A stretch of DNA of 32,365 nucleotides from Planctomycetales bacterium (lineage in GTDB: Bacteria > Planctomycetota > Planctomycetia > Pirellulales > S012-138): the NCBI GenBank assembly GCA_015488215.1, contig WFOE01000043.1:1-32365 (forward strand). The letters are read 5' to 3'. The notes below the pieces were generated by a model. It saw only the letters and a list, made by a program, of their open reading frames with translations. It ran no database searches and was not told the DNA's origin. Position numbers and translations under genes: made by a program. Shown here in pieces: positions 24,110-32,365 of this stretch (positions within the stretch are counted from its first letter, which is position 1; every line of letters starts with the position of its first letter).

Positions 24110-24404
24110 CCGCCGGCAAGGGGCCTCTGGGGGGCCGCATTTCCGCTTCGTGTGCCCTTTCCGGTGCGGTGCGCATCTTCAACGTTTTTGGTTTCTTGTA
24201 ACCAAACTGCGGCGGCAGTCCAGTCCGCCCCTGACTCGGGGTGGCGGCGATGCTATCGCCAGGGGAAATGTTTCGCCACAAAATTAGTAGTCCTGCCGGG
24301 GACGTTCGGGTAGAATGACTCGGTGTGGCTGGTGGCAACTCCGGCACCGCCGGCACTGGCCCAGTGGTTCTGACCGGCAACTTGTTCCCAAGGGGGTGTT
24401 TCGC

Positions 24405-24842
24405 ATGTCCGATTCAACCCGTGCCGAAACTTTACCCACTTCACGACAGGATACTCCTTGCGAAGCGGGCGTCCTGGAATCCGGGAAGATTCTTAGCGAA
24501 GAGCAAATCCAGCGGATCAAGGAAGTGGTGGAACAGGCTTCGGCCCAAGTCGTCCTGGACGACGAAGCCGACGGCGATGGGGCCGTGGTGGCCACGATGA
24601 GCAACGGGCGGCATCTGATTACGCTGGCCCTCCCGCTGGGCGACCGGATTGACCCGGCCACCGCCGAAGCCGACGCGCTGCTTTTCTGCCATGCCCGGCA
24701 GGTCATTACCCGGCTGCTGCAAGATCGGGAATGTCTGCTAGAAGAAAACGCCCGACTGCGGCAGCGGATTGCGGAGCTGGAAGGACTGCTACGGGACCAG
24801 TTGCGCAAAGAGGATTCCCTCTCGGCCTCGCGTCCTCGTTAG
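24405..24842 (+). CDS. small cytoplasmic coiled-coil protein, unknown
   Basis: A 145-residue protein without signal peptide or membrane segment. ATG 24405 has AGGGGGTG 8 nt upstream, so a longer open frame from 24315 is not used. Residues about 30-85 are an acidic alpha/beta region (ILSEEQIQRIKEVVEQAS, VVLDDEADGDGAVVATMSNG) and the last 50 form a coiled coil (LLQDRECLLEENARLRQRI, ELEGLLRDQL). I do not recognise a family. It lies 295 nt after exbD, so probably its own unit. Confidence 0.75.
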   Translation: MSDSTRAETLPTSRQDTPCEAGVLESGKILSEEQIQRIKEVVEQASAQVVLDDEADGDGAVVATMSNGRHLITLALPLGDRIDPATAEADALLFCHARQVITRLLQDRECLLEENARLRQRIAELEGLLRDQLRKEDSLSASRPR

Positions 24843-25097
24843 CCCCTGCTGGCCGCAACACGCCGTGTAAAAGTCTCGAAATTTCCTCTAAGCAGGTCTA
24901 GACAGCAGCACCTCTGCGGCATCGGCTTTGTAGGCTCGGGCCGGACTTTTCCCTGCCGGACGAACTCTTTGGGCAGAGTGACGCATTCGACCGGCCACGG
25001 GTAAGAAGCGACGCTCTCCCCGTTCGAGAGAAGAAAACCCGCGGGGATTTCCAGACCGCTGGGTCGGGCACAAGCGTCGTTTCGCCCTGGGGCGGAG

Positions 25098-26495
25098 TTA
25101 TTCTTCTTCCTCTCGCTGGCGGCGGATTTTGTCCAGCAGCTCGGCCACGTCGTGGTAGCCGAAATCCATTCCGGCCAGTTCGGTCAGGAGTTCCTCGGCC
25201 CGATCCAGGTTCTTTAGCCCCAGGGCCAGGCGTCCTGCGCGATAAAGGGCGCGTTTTTTCAGTTCTTCCTGGTGGTCGGGGATTTGGGCCAGGGCTTCCT
25301 CGTAGTTGGTCATGGCCAGCTTGTACTGTTTGATCTGCTGGAAGCACTCGCCCAGGGAAAGCAGCACTTCGCCTTTGCGTCGGGGGTCCTTGCGGGCTTC
25401 CTGAAGCTGCTTGATTGCTTCCTGGTACTTGCCCAGCCGCTTGAGCCGCAGCCCCAGTTCCAAACGATAACTCACCTGGTTGGGGTACCGCTCGCTGCGG
25501 CTGCGGTAGTAGTCCAGCTCGGCCAGCAACTGCTCGCGGAGTGCTTGCTGGGCGCGGGCTTTGGCTTCTTCGGTTTTTTCTTCTGCGGCGCGTTGCTGGG
25601 CCACGGCGGCGTTTTCGCGCACGCGCCGCAGCCGGGCGTCCTCCAACCGTTCGCGCACGCTCAAGTCCCCCCCGGAGACTTCCAGGGCTTTTTCCAGCGT
25701 TTGTTCCGCTTCGGCCAGCCGGTTTTCGGCCGTGTAGTAGTCGGCCAGCTCGATGTAGTTGGACACTTCCTGGGGATTGCGCTTGATAGCCCGTTGGAGC
25801 TCCTCTTCGCGACTGCGTTTGGTTTCGGTGGCCTGGGCGCCAATCATCTGCCCGGCGGCGGCCACTTCGGCAGCCGATTCGGCCGATTCGTAGCCGCCCT
25901 TGGTGATGGTCTTTTTCACCTGGGCGTTGGCCAGTCCTTTGCGGGCCTGTTCGTCTTCGGGATTGGCCTTGAGCACACGGCGCCAGTAGAGCATGGCTTT
26001 GTCGAACTGCCCGGCCCGTTCCATCGCCTGGGCCATTTTGCGGTTCAGCTCGGCGTGTTCCGGATCGGCGGCCAGTCCGGAAGAAAGGTACGTGACGGCG
26101 CATTCGTTGTGGCCCAGCTCGGCGCAGGCGTCGGCCAGCGTAAGCAGCGTGCCGATGTCCCAGGGGTTGAGCTTCAGCAGCTCCACACCGTTTTTGAACA
26201 CGGCGTCCCAGTCCTGTTTGCGAGCGGCGGCGGCCAGCGCCGTTTTGTTTTTCGCCCCACGGATGGCGGCCAATCGGGCCCCCTTTTTGTTGTTGTTGTA
26301 GAACTTTTGCAGGGCTCCCAGCAGGTTCTGGGCATAGACGGCGTTGCCCGGATCGCCCACCACGCATTGGGCGAACAGGTCGGCGGCGTATTCGTAGTTG
26401 CCGCGTCCCACGGCCCGACTGCCGTGATCGAACAGTTGCTGCAACCGCTTTCGGGCCGCAGGCGACAGTTCCTGGGGAGTGGATTGGCTGCTCAT
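25098..26495 (-). CDS. cytoplasmic TPR protein with coiled-coil middle
   Basis: A 465-residue protein with no signal peptide. TPR-like repeats run about 20-200 (YEYAADLFAQCVVGDPGNAV, AVTYLSSGLAADPEHAEL, KAMLYWRRVLKANPEDEQA), then an Ala/Glu-rich segment and a long charged coiled coil (about 275-325, with RRVRENAAVAQQRAAEEKTE), then more TPRs (about 330-440). It ends in a run of acidic residues (RRQREEEE). Proteins of this shape are common in planctomycetes; it likely acts as a scaffold, but no partner is visible. ATG 26495 has a poor ribosome site. It is divergent from the CobA-HemD gene, with palindromes between. Confidence 0.88.
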   Translation of the reverse strand: MSSQSTPQELSPAARKRLQQLFDHGSRAVGRGNYEYAADLFAQCVVGDPGNAVYAQNLLGALQKFYNNNKKGARLAAIRGAKNKTALAAAARKQDWDAVFKNGVELLKLNPWDIGTLLTLADACAELGHNECAVTYLSSGLAADPEHAELNRKMAQAMERAGQFDKAMLYWRRVLKANPEDEQARKGLANAQVKKTITKGGYESAESAAEVAAAGQMIGAQATETKRSREEELQRAIKRNPQEVSNYIELADYYTAENRLAEAEQTLEKALEVSGGDLSVRERLEDARLRRVRENAAVAQQRAAEEKTEEAKARAQQALREQLLAELDYYRSRSERYPNQVSYRLELGLRLKRLGKYQEAIKQLQEARKDPRRKGEVLLSLGECFQQIKQYKLAMTNYEEALAQIPDHQEELKKRALYRAGRLALGLKNLDRAEELLTELAGMDFGYHDVAELLDKIRRQREEEE

Positions 26496-26555
26496 GCGAA
26501 CGGTCGTCCTGTAGAAAAGGTGCCTAAGGGACTAGGCCCCGGCCGGTTCCGCCCC

Positions 26556-26600
26556 GGGGAGCGAGCGGCTCGCGGCTCCCCCGAGCCGCTGGTCAGCGGC
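26556..26600. repeat. cluster of overlapping GC-rich hairpins
   Basis: Three inverted repeats share bases. GGGGAGC (26556-26562) pairs with GCTCCCC (26575-26581). AGCGGCTCG (26564-26572) pairs with CGAGCCGCT (26582-26590). GCCGCT (26585-26590) pairs with AGCGGC (26595-26600). Only one of the overlapping pairs can form at a time. It lies 111 nt before the CobA-HemD start and 60 nt from the divergent TPR start. Confidence 0.75.
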
Positions 26601-26710
26601 CCCCAAGTCGGCCAAACTTGCACTGGGGAGTTGTCTGCCGCCGGCCGGCTTCGGCAACCCCTCTTGGCTGTTATTCTAACTCTCCCTGCTTGGAATTGGA
26701 AACGTCCGCC

Positions 26711-28237
26711 ATGAACGTCCCGGCCTTGGGCAAAGTTTACCTGGTGGGAGCCGGTCCGGGAGACCCCGGGCTGATTACGCTGCGCGGAATGCGCTGCCTG
26801 CAACAGGCCCAGGTGGTCTTGTACGACTATCTGGCCTCCCCCCAACTGCTGCACCATGTTCCCGCCGAAGCGGAGCGGATTTGCCTGGGCAAGCACGGCA
26901 CGGGACGCATGCTCTCCCAGGCCGAAGTGAACCGGCGGATGATTGAAGCGGCTCGGGCAGGCAAAACGGTCGTGCGACTCAAGGGAGGCGATCCGCTGCT
27001 GTTTGCCCGGGTGGCCGAGGAGCTCGAAGCCTTGCAACAGGCGGGCATCCCGTTCGAAATCGTGCCTGGAATCACGGCCGCCCTGGGGGCGGGTGCCTAC
27101 GCCGGGGTGCCGCTCACCTATCGGGGAACCGCTTCGGCCGTGGCGCTGCTGACCGGCCGCCAGGAAGACAATCCCCAGCAGCCGCTCGATTACGCCGCGC
27201 TGGCCCGGTTCCCCGGCACGCTGGTGGTTTACATGGGGGTAACCACCGCCGGGGAGTGGAGCCGCCAGTTGATACAGCACGGCTTGTCGGCCGAGACGCC
27301 CGTGGCGCTGATTCGCCGCTGCTGCTGGCCGGATCAGCAGACGCTGCGCTGCCGCCTGGGCGAAGTGCCCGAGCTGATTGCCCGGGAACATCTGCGCCCG
27401 CCGGTGCTGGCAATCGTGGGCCAAGTGGCCGCCTTGGAGCGGAACTGGCCGCTGCCGCAACGGCCGCCGCTTGCCGGAGTGCGGGTGCTGGTTACCCGAG
27501 CGGCCGAGCAAGCCGGGGAGCTGGCCCGGCTGCTTGAACAGCACGGGGCCGAGGTGTGGTTCCAGCCGGTCATCCGCATCGAGCCGCCGGAGGACTGGGC
27601 CCCGGTAGACCGCGCCTTGGACCGGCTTGCCGACTACCACTGGCTGGTCTTTTCCAGCACCAACGGCGTGCAGTGGTTCTTCCGGCGGCTTTGGCAGCGG
27701 GGCTACGACCTGCGCCGGCTGGGCGGAGCGAAGCTGGCGGCCATCGGTCCGGCCACCGCTCGGGCCTTGGAAGAACGGGGGCTGCGCGTCGATTGCCATC
27801 CGGAGCAGTATCGGGCCGAACGCCTGGCCGAAGCCCTGGCTCCCGAAGCTGCCGGGAAACGTTTCTTGCTGCTTCGGGCCAGCCGGGGCCGCGAGGTGCT
27901 GGCCGAACGGTTGCGGCAGGCCGGTGCCGTGGTGGACCAGGTGGTGGTCTATCGCAGCACCGACGTGACCGAGCCCCGGCCCGAGGTCGAACGCCTGCTC
28001 CAGCAGGGAGGCGTGCACTGGATTACCGTCACCAGCTCGGCCATCGCCCGTAGCCTGGTGCGAATGTTCGGCCCCCGGTTGCGCAGCGCCCGGCTGGTGA
28101 GCATCAGCCCGGTTACCAGCGACACGCTGCGGGAACTTGGCTACCCGCCGGCAGCCGAAGCGACCGAGTACACCATGGCCGGAGTGGTCGAAGCCCTGCT
28201 GGCCGCCCAGGGGAAACAAGCCGACTCCAGCCGGTGA
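26711..28237 (+). CDS. cobA-hemD: fused uroporphyrinogen-III methyltransferase / synthase
   Basis: A 508-residue fusion of two tetrapyrrole enzymes. The N-terminal half (about 1-245) is SUMT/CobA, which uses SAM to methylate uroporphyrinogen III toward sirohaem or B12: YLVGAGPGDPGLITLRG (10-26), VVRLKGGDP, and IVPGITAALGAGAYAGVPLT are its hallmarks. The C-terminal half (about 255-500) is HemD, which closes the macrocycle: LVTRAAEQAGELARLLEQHG at its start and WLVFSSTNGVQWF, LLLRASRGREVLAERLRQAG, ITVTSSAIARSL later. The ATG at 26711 is chosen by the domain start; the ribosome site (GGAA) is weak. Both steps work on the same intermediate, and such fusions are known in several bacteria. Confidence 0.95.
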   Translation: MNVPALGKVYLVGAGPGDPGLITLRGMRCLQQAQVVLYDYLASPQLLHHVPAEAERICLGKHGTGRMLSQAEVNRRMIEAARAGKTVVRLKGGDPLLFARVAEELEALQQAGIPFEIVPGITAALGAGAYAGVPLTYRGTASAVALLTGRQEDNPQQPLDYAALARFPGTLVVYMGVTTAGEWSRQLIQHGLSAETPVALIRRCCWPDQQTLRCRLGEVPELIAREHLRPPVLAIVGQVAALERNWPLPQRPPLAGVRVLVTRAAEQAGELARLLEQHGAEVWFQPVIRIEPPEDWAPVDRALDRLADYHWLVFSSTNGVQWFFRRLWQRGYDLRRLGGAKLAAIGPATARALEERGLRVDCHPEQYRAERLAEALAPEAAGKRFLLLRASRGREVLAERLRQAGAVVDQVVVYRSTDVTEPRPEVERLLQQGGVHWITVTSSAIARSLVRMFGPRLRSARLVSISPVTSDTLRELGYPPAAEATEYTMAGVVEALLAAQGKQADSSR

Positions 28238-28259
28238 TTCCCGCAACGGAACCGCTTCC

Positions 28260-28276
28260 CGCCGGAAAGTCCGGCG
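28260..28276. repeat. short hairpin after cobA-hemD
   Basis: CGCCGGA (28260-28266) and TCCGGCG (28270-28276) pair perfectly with a 3-nt loop, 22 nt after the stop. No T-tract follows, so it is not a standard terminator. Confidence 0.5.
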
Positions 28277-28445
28277 CGCGGGCGGGGAGCCTGGGCCGGG
28301 GCTTCCGGCCGCCGCGGTGCCGGTGGGAGCAAGGCGGTTGGCGCCGCGGGGCGACTGGGGCATCTTTTACTGGCTGTCCCAAAACTTCCGGCTGCAAACA
28401 CCACGCCCGAGGATTGGAGCACCACCGGAGAGGGTTTGGGGACAC

Positions 28446-28477
28446 GCTCTTAGGGCGAAACCCCGCTGAGCTTTTTT
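28446..28477 (+). terminator. weak terminator or attenuator before the antiporter gene
   Basis: GCTC (28446-28449) pairs with GAGC (28468-28471), with an inner GGG/CCC pair, followed by six T residues (28472-28477). It lies 18 nt before the next start codon and only 7 nt before its AGGAG. It could end cobA-hemD transcripts or act as an attenuator. Confidence 0.4.
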
Positions 28478-28495
28478 GCCGACAGGAGCCGCAGG

Positions 28496-29944
28496 ATGGG
28501 ACACGGTTGCGCGCTGCTGGCTGCCGCCGGGGGCGAGCCAGGACAGGTTTCCGCCGCAATAACGGCCGGATTCGCCCTGCTGTTGCTGGGGCTCATCGTG
28601 GCTCTGGCCCTGGAAGAAAAACTGCACGCCAAAAAGTCGGTCATCGCCGGTTTCTTTGCCATGGTCTGCCTGCTGGCGGGCACCTGGTGCGACATCCTGC
28701 CTTTTGAGCCGGTGGTGGTCGGCAGCCAACTGGTCAAAGACAACCCCGAACTGCACTCCGGCGGACACGAAGTGGCCCTGCCGGTTTACGTACCGGCCAT
28801 CGACTGGGAAGTGCTGGCCATCATCTTCGGTGCGAGTTTGTTCGTCGATGTGGTTTCCCGCAGCGGACTGTTTTCCTGGATCGCCATCAAAGTGACCAAA
28901 GCCACCCGTGGCGACCCGTTCCGGCTGCTGTTGGCCTACGGCGTGCTGACCGTGGTGTTTTCGGCCGTGTTGAACAACGTAACGGCCATGATTATCGTCG
29001 GCTCGCTCACGGCCGTTTCCCTGGAAAAGCTGGGACGCAGCGACAAGCTGCTGGGGTTTCTGCTCATCGAAGGGCTGCTGACCAACGTGGGCGGGCTGCT
29101 GACGCTCATCAGCTCTGTGCCCAACATCATCCTGGGTTCGGCGGCGGGCATTTCGTTCGTGGAGTTCCTTTTGCGCAGCAGCCCCTTCGTGCTGGCGGCC
29201 ACGGCCGGCACGCTGCTGCTGGGGGCGTGGCTGTTCGGCATCCGCCCGCTGGCCGACGAAGAGCAGCGCCGCCAGGCGGCCGAGCAGGTGGCCGGCTTTG
29301 ATGAAAACAACGACGTAACCAGCCCGGGATTCTTCTGGTTCTCGGCAGCCATGACCGCGCTGTTCATCCTGACGATTGCTTCGGCTTCGGCCTTGCCGCT
29401 GGTGAAGGATTTGCGAATGGGGTTTGTCGCGCTGAGCTTCGGCGGCGTGATGCTGCTGCGGTACAAGGACGTGGCGGACCGGTTCTACAAGGCCATCGAC
29501 TGGGACCTGCTGGGCTTTTTCGCCGCGTTGTTCGTGGTCATCTACGTAATGGAGCACGCCCAGGTGTTGCATGCCCTGGGCCGGGCGGTGCAATGGGTGG
29601 TTCGCTTCGACGAACCGGGAACCAAGGACGTGGGCGTGCTGCTGGTGGGTTCGGCGGCTTTCAGCTCGGTTACGGACAACATCCCCCTGGCAGCCATGCT
29701 GGCTCAGATTCTGGGAGCCGCAGGCGTGCCGGGCGATTCGCCCCTGTGGTGGGCGGTGATTTTCGGGGCCAACCTGGGCGGGAACCTTACGCCCATCGGG
29801 TCGGCTTCCACCCTGGTGGCCGTCACGCTGATGCACAAGCACCAGGTGCCGATGAGCTTCGGCGGATTCGTCAAGGCGGCCCTGCCCTACGCGGCAGGGC
29901 AGTTGCTGGTGGCCTTGTTGTACGTGTTGATCTTTCTAAGCTAG
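28496..29944 (+). CDS. ArsB/NhaD-superfamily ion transporter
   Basis: A 482-residue protein with 11 to 13 membrane helices. SAVLNNVTAMIIVGSL and SSVTDNIPLAAMLAQILG are the paired Asn/Asp motifs of the two pseudo-symmetric halves, and GANLGGNLTPIGSASTLVAV is the closing motif of the family. These proteins export sodium, arsenite or dicarboxylates; the DN-type motif and helix pattern favour a NhaD-type sodium/proton antiporter, which is likely but not proved. ATG 28496 has AGGAG 7 nt upstream. It stands alone between cobA-hemD and fabI. Confidence 0.88.
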   Translation: MGHGCALLAAAGGEPGQVSAAITAGFALLLLGLIVALALEEKLHAKKSVIAGFFAMVCLLAGTWCDILPFEPVVVGSQLVKDNPELHSGGHEVALPVYVPAIDWEVLAIIFGASLFVDVVSRSGLFSWIAIKVTKATRGDPFRLLLAYGVLTVVFSAVLNNVTAMIIVGSLTAVSLEKLGRSDKLLGFLLIEGLLTNVGGLLTLISSVPNIILGSAAGISFVEFLLRSSPFVLAATAGTLLLGAWLFGIRPLADEEQRRQAAEQVAGFDENNDVTSPGFFWFSAAMTALFILTIASASALPLVKDLRMGFVALSFGGVMLLRYKDVADRFYKAIDWDLLGFFAALFVVIYVMEHAQVLHALGRAVQWVVRFDEPGTKDVGVLLVGSAAFSSVTDNIPLAAMLAQILGAAGVPGDSPLWWAVIFGANLGGNLTPIGSASTLVAVTLMHKHQVPMSFGGFVKAALPYAAGQLLVALLYVLIFLS

Positions 29945-29999
29945 TAGAATCTTTTGGCTCCTGAAGGGGCCAACCCTAACCAACAAAGGAAACCCGGCC

Positions 30000-30836
30000 A
30001 TGGCACTGTTCGAAGGCAAATGCGGCTTGATCCTGGGAGTGTTCAACCGGCAGTCGATTGCCTGGGCAATCGCCGAGGAGATTCTCCGCCAGGGGGGGCA
30101 GTGCGGTTTTTCCTACATGCCGGACCGGCCCGACGCCCCCCGGCCCAAGAATCGCGCCCGGGTGGAAAAACTGATCCAGGACCAGCCCGGAGCAAAGTTC
30201 CTGCACCCGATGGACGTAACCCGAGACGAAGACATTGACGCATTCATGGCAGAAGCCCGCAAGCACTTCGGGCAAATCGACTTTCTGCTGCACTCCATTG
30301 CCTTCGCTCCGCCGGAAGACCTGAAGCGGGACACGATTGACACTTCCCGGCAAGGGTTCCATACGGCGATGGACATCAGCGCCTACAGCTTGATTGCGGT
30401 AACCCGAGCGGCACGGGACTTGTTCAAAGACCGGGCGGCCGTGTTGACGATGACCTATTTCGGCGGCGAAAAGGCCGTGCCTGGCTACAACGTCATGGGC
30501 GTCTGCAAAGCGGCCCTGGAAGCGATTGTCCGCTATCTGGCTTTCGATCTGGGACCGCAGGGCGTGCGGGTCAACGCGTTAAGCGCCGGGCCGCTGCAGA
30601 CCATCTCCGGCCGGGGGGCGGGCGTGGACCGCATGCTGGCCCTCTACGAGGCGATGGCCCCCCTGGGCCGCAACATCACGCACGAGCAGGTGGGCCGTGT
30701 GGGGGCGTTTCTGCTTTCGGACCATTCCGACGGCATCACCGCCGAGGTGTTGCACCTGGACGCTGGCTACAATGCCATGGGCTCCCCGGGCCGGCTGCTG
30801 GAACGTCTGGAGCAGGCCGACGGTTCGGGCCGATAG
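30000..30836 (+). CDS. fabI: enoyl-ACP reductase FabI
   Basis: A 278-residue NADH-dependent reductase for the last step of each fatty-acid elongation cycle. GVFNRQSIAWAIA (about 14-26) is the FabI cofactor motif. The catalytic set is Y153 (TYFGGE), Y163 and K170 (YNVMGVCK), with the Y-X6-K spacing of FabI rather than the Y-X3-K of other short-chain reductases. SAGPLQTISGRG is the substrate-loop flank. AAAGGAA lies about 8 nt before ATG 30000. It is 55 nt after the transporter and probably a separate unit. Confidence 0.95.
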   Translation: MALFEGKCGLILGVFNRQSIAWAIAEEILRQGGQCGFSYMPDRPDAPRPKNRARVEKLIQDQPGAKFLHPMDVTRDEDIDAFMAEARKHFGQIDFLLHSIAFAPPEDLKRDTIDTSRQGFHTAMDISAYSLIAVTRAARDLFKDRAAVLTMTYFGGEKAVPGYNVMGVCKAALEAIVRYLAFDLGPQGVRVNALSAGPLQTISGRGAGVDRMLALYEAMAPLGRNITHEQVGRVGAFLLSDHSDGITAEVLHLDAGYNAMGSPGRLLERLEQADGSGR

Positions 30837-30852
30837 GGCAAAAGAGCGTGCG

Positions 30853-30881
30853 TTGACCCCTGCCGGAGCCAGCGCTATACT
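30853..30881 (+). promoter_or_regulatory. strong sigma-70 promoter for tRNA-His
   Basis: TTGACC (30853-30858) and TATACT (30876-30881) are exactly 17 bp apart. Transcription would start near 30888, about 76 nt before the tRNA. Confidence 0.8.
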
Positions 30882-30963
30882 TGGAGTTGATCGCGGTTCG
30901 GCGGCTGGCAAAGGCGGAGTAAGTGGTTCCGTTGTGCAGCTCCCGGCCCGAGATGTTTTGCAC

Positions 30964-31038
30964 GGTGGCTGTAGCTCAATTGGTTAGAGCGCCAGACTGT
31001 GGATCTGGAGGTCGGGGGTTCGAGTCCCCTCAGCCACC
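30964..31038 (+). tRNA. tRNA-His (anticodon GUG)
   Basis: A full cloverleaf is present. The acceptor stem is GTGGCTG (30965-30971) with CAGCCAC (31031-31037). The extra G at 30964 faces C73 at 31038, as is specific to tRNA-His. The anticodon stem is CCAGA/TCTGG with anticodon GTG at 30999-31001, and the T loop is GGTTCGAGTC. CCA is not encoded. Confidence 0.97.
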
Positions 31039-31134
31039 CTGGGTTTCTCCAGGTGCAGGTGCATTTCGGTTCCGGGGGGCGCAGTCGGCCAGAGTTGGTA
31101 GGCTGGTCCTCGTCTGACTGCGAGTGGGGCACTG

Positions 31135-32217
31135 ATGCGTGTGGCATTCCATTGCGGGTGTGGGACGGTCATCCAGGTGGACCCGTCCACCGTTGGCCGC
31201 TGGATGCGGTGTCCGGTATGCCACCGCAAAATCACTCGCAGTCAACTACAAGGCCCTCGGGCCCGCCCGGTGGGCGCTTCCGGGCAAGAGGAAGCCCCGG
31301 TTTCTGAGGGCAGCGGGTTGCCGGGGCATTGGAGCCAGTCTCCCCCGCCTTCGCTGCCTTGGGGGTGGATCGGTGCCGCAGCCGGGGTGTTGCTGCTGTT
31401 GGTGTTAGTACTGCTTGCTCGTAGCCTTTGGCAAACTTACGGAAAGCAACTGCTTGTGCAGCAGCAACCCAAGACCGATGCCGCCTCCGATTCCGTACCG
31501 GAGCGGGGGGCCGCTCTCCAGGGAAAAAAAGGCCAACCGGCGGCCTCGAGCGTCGAAAACAACACCGGTTCGAGCCAACCACCTGCCGGCAACCTGGCCT
31601 CTTCCCAGCCCGCCGCCACGCCTCGACCATACAAGGGACCTGCCCCCAGCCCCAGTCTGGCGACCGGCGGCGGTCAGCTTCCGGCTACCGGGCCGCCGAC
31701 TTCCACGCCCAGGCAACCGACCAGAGCGGTGACTCAAACGCCCTTACCCTCGGCAACCGCTTTGGCACCGGTTACGGAACCCTCGTGGAACCGAGTCGTG
31801 GATCGCCAAGGAGCCTTTGAGGTGATGTTCCCTCAGGGACGCATTTCCCGGGAACAGACCGCCGGAGCTTATGGAACGATGCACATGCAGTTGGCCCTGA
31901 CGCGCTGGGGAGAGTTCCGCGTCATCTACACGGACTTTCCGCCCAGTGTGCCCCTGCGGAATATGAACGATGTGCAGCGGACGCTGGCTCCGATGCTGCA
32001 AGAATCCTACGGCCAAGTGCAAGGTTCTCCGCGGCAGCTCCAGTTGCACGGATTTCCCGGGATAGAACTCCGGCTCGTCAAATCGTCCAAGTTGACCGTG
32101 ACCAGGATGTTTCTAGTTCGCCGCCGGGTGTATCTGGTGCTTTGGACCGGCTCGCAACAACCCAGATGGCTGGACCGCTTCTTCGGCTCGTTCGATCTGC
32201 CCTGGGCGCGCCGGTGA
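31135..32217 (+). CDS. zinc-ribbon, single-pass membrane protein with PsbP-like C-domain
   Basis: A 360-residue protein. The first 33 residues are a zinc ribbon (C7, C9, C26, C29: HCGCGTVIQV... RCPVCHRK). One membrane helix follows (about 75-97, WIGAAAGVLLLLVLVLLA), then a long Ser/Pro/Thr/Gln linker (about 100-215). The C-terminal domain (about 220-357) begins WNRVVDRQGAFEVMFP and includes FRVIYTDFPPSVPL, LQLHGFPGIELRL and RRRVYLVLW, a pattern common in planctomycetes and like the PsbP/DUF1795 fold. The ribbon faces the cytoplasm and the domain the periplasm. Function is unknown. The start has only a weak ribosome site. The gene begins 97 nt after tRNA-His. Confidence 0.8.
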   Translation: MRVAFHCGCGTVIQVDPSTVGRWMRCPVCHRKITRSQLQGPRARPVGASGQEEAPVSEGSGLPGHWSQSPPPSLPWGWIGAAAGVLLLLVLVLLARSLWQTYGKQLLVQQQPKTDAASDSVPERGAALQGKKGQPAASSVENNTGSSQPPAGNLASSQPAATPRPYKGPAPSPSLATGGGQLPATGPPTSTPRQPTRAVTQTPLPSATALAPVTEPSWNRVVDRQGAFEVMFPQGRISREQTAGAYGTMHMQLALTRWGEFRVIYTDFPPSVPLRNMNDVQRTLAPMLQESYGQVQGSPRQLQLHGFPGIELRLVKSSKLTVTRMFLVRRRVYLVLWTGSQQPRWLDRFFGSFDLPWARR

Positions 32218-32302
32218 GGCAAAAAGGGCGTGGAGGCTTGGGGGGATGGGGGGAGCTTCCGCTCCGAGGCGAGAACAAACGCCAATTCTTGGAAACGGCG
32301 AG

Positions 32303-32322
32303 CCGGGGACTTCAGTCCCCGG
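32303..32322. repeat. perfect palindrome, REP-like
   Basis: CCGGGGACT and AGTCCCCGG (9-bp arms, 2-nt loop) lie 86 nt after the last gene. GC-rich palindromes of this kind with a central GGGACT/AGTCCC are often dispersed in bacterial genomes. No T-tract follows. Only one copy is in the window. Confidence 0.5.
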
Positions 32323-32365
32323 AGGAAAAGAACGAGCAAGCGTTTTTCTCCGGACCTCCCCGGAC

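Noticed and set aside
24190-24212. Hairpin TTGGTT/AACCAA after the second exbD as a terminator
   Set aside because: The T residues lie before the stem on the plus strand, and no T-tract follows the stem on either strand.
26618-26710. Upstream extension of cobA-hemD by 31 codons
   Set aside because: The CobA domain begins just after ATG 26711, and the extra residues resemble no part of the family.
28238-28495. Cobalamin, fluoride or yybP-ykoY riboswitch before the transporter
   Set aside because: I looked for the conserved boxes of these classes and found none.

Overview
The window looks like chromosomal DNA of a GC-rich planctomycete, most likely of the Pirellulales type and possibly thermophilic. 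This is inferred from gene content rather than from any marker: a formylglycine-type sulfatase, secreted Cys/Tyr-rich and basic proteins of planctomycete style, very long TPR proteins beside an ExbB/ExbD/ExbD set, an ECF sigma factor with a YfbK-like partner, and a Tad-type secretin with a long C-terminal tail. I see no phage genes, insertion sequences, CRISPR array or clear sign of recent transfer. Gene density is normal, with short operons on both strands.

Layout. Positions 1-2993 (minus) carry the end of a Tad/Flp pilus-type cluster: CpaC-like secretin, OmpA-like lipoprotein, and a TPR lipoprotein cut by the window edge. A long leader (2994-3559) with a 15-bp tandem repeat precedes it. Next come a small Cys-rich exported protein (+) and an M48 membrane peptidase (-) that converge on one terminator hairpin, then a sigma-54 activator (+) and csrA (-). 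Positions 7877-9031 (-) hold an exported Tll0287-type haem protein and an NsrR-like Rrf2 regulator, with a promoter/operator at 9053-9099. Divergent from these is a sulfatase followed 4 nt later by an orphan CUT2-type sugar ABC ATPase. A Trm112-like protein and a HIT hydrolase follow on the minus strand.

From 13272 to 24842 everything is on the plus strand: an exported basic protein, a membrane/coiled-coil/HTH-like protein, an ECF sigma factor with its degenerate YfbK/vWA-like membrane partner, a 1441-residue double TPR membrane protein, ExbB, two ExbDs and a small coiled-coil protein. The TPR-ExbB-ExbD-ExbD set is probably an energised envelope complex in which ion flow through ExbB/ExbD drives work on periplasmic TPR domains.

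The right end has a cytoplasmic TPR protein (-), a fused CobA-HemD enzyme for sirohaem/haem synthesis, an ArsB/NhaD-family ion transporter, FabI, tRNA-His with its own promoter, and a zinc-ribbon/membrane protein.

The most unusual points are: an in-frame internal start with a perfect Shine-Dalgarno at the junction of the double TPR protein; a YfbK-like protein that has lost its metal site beside an ECF sigma factor whose TTG start is preceded by an RBS-overlapping hairpin; the NsrR-like regulator with a dyad over its own promoter; an ABC ATPase with altered nucleotide-site residues; and a row of five GGA motifs at exact 6-nt spacing in a genome segment that also encodes CsrA.
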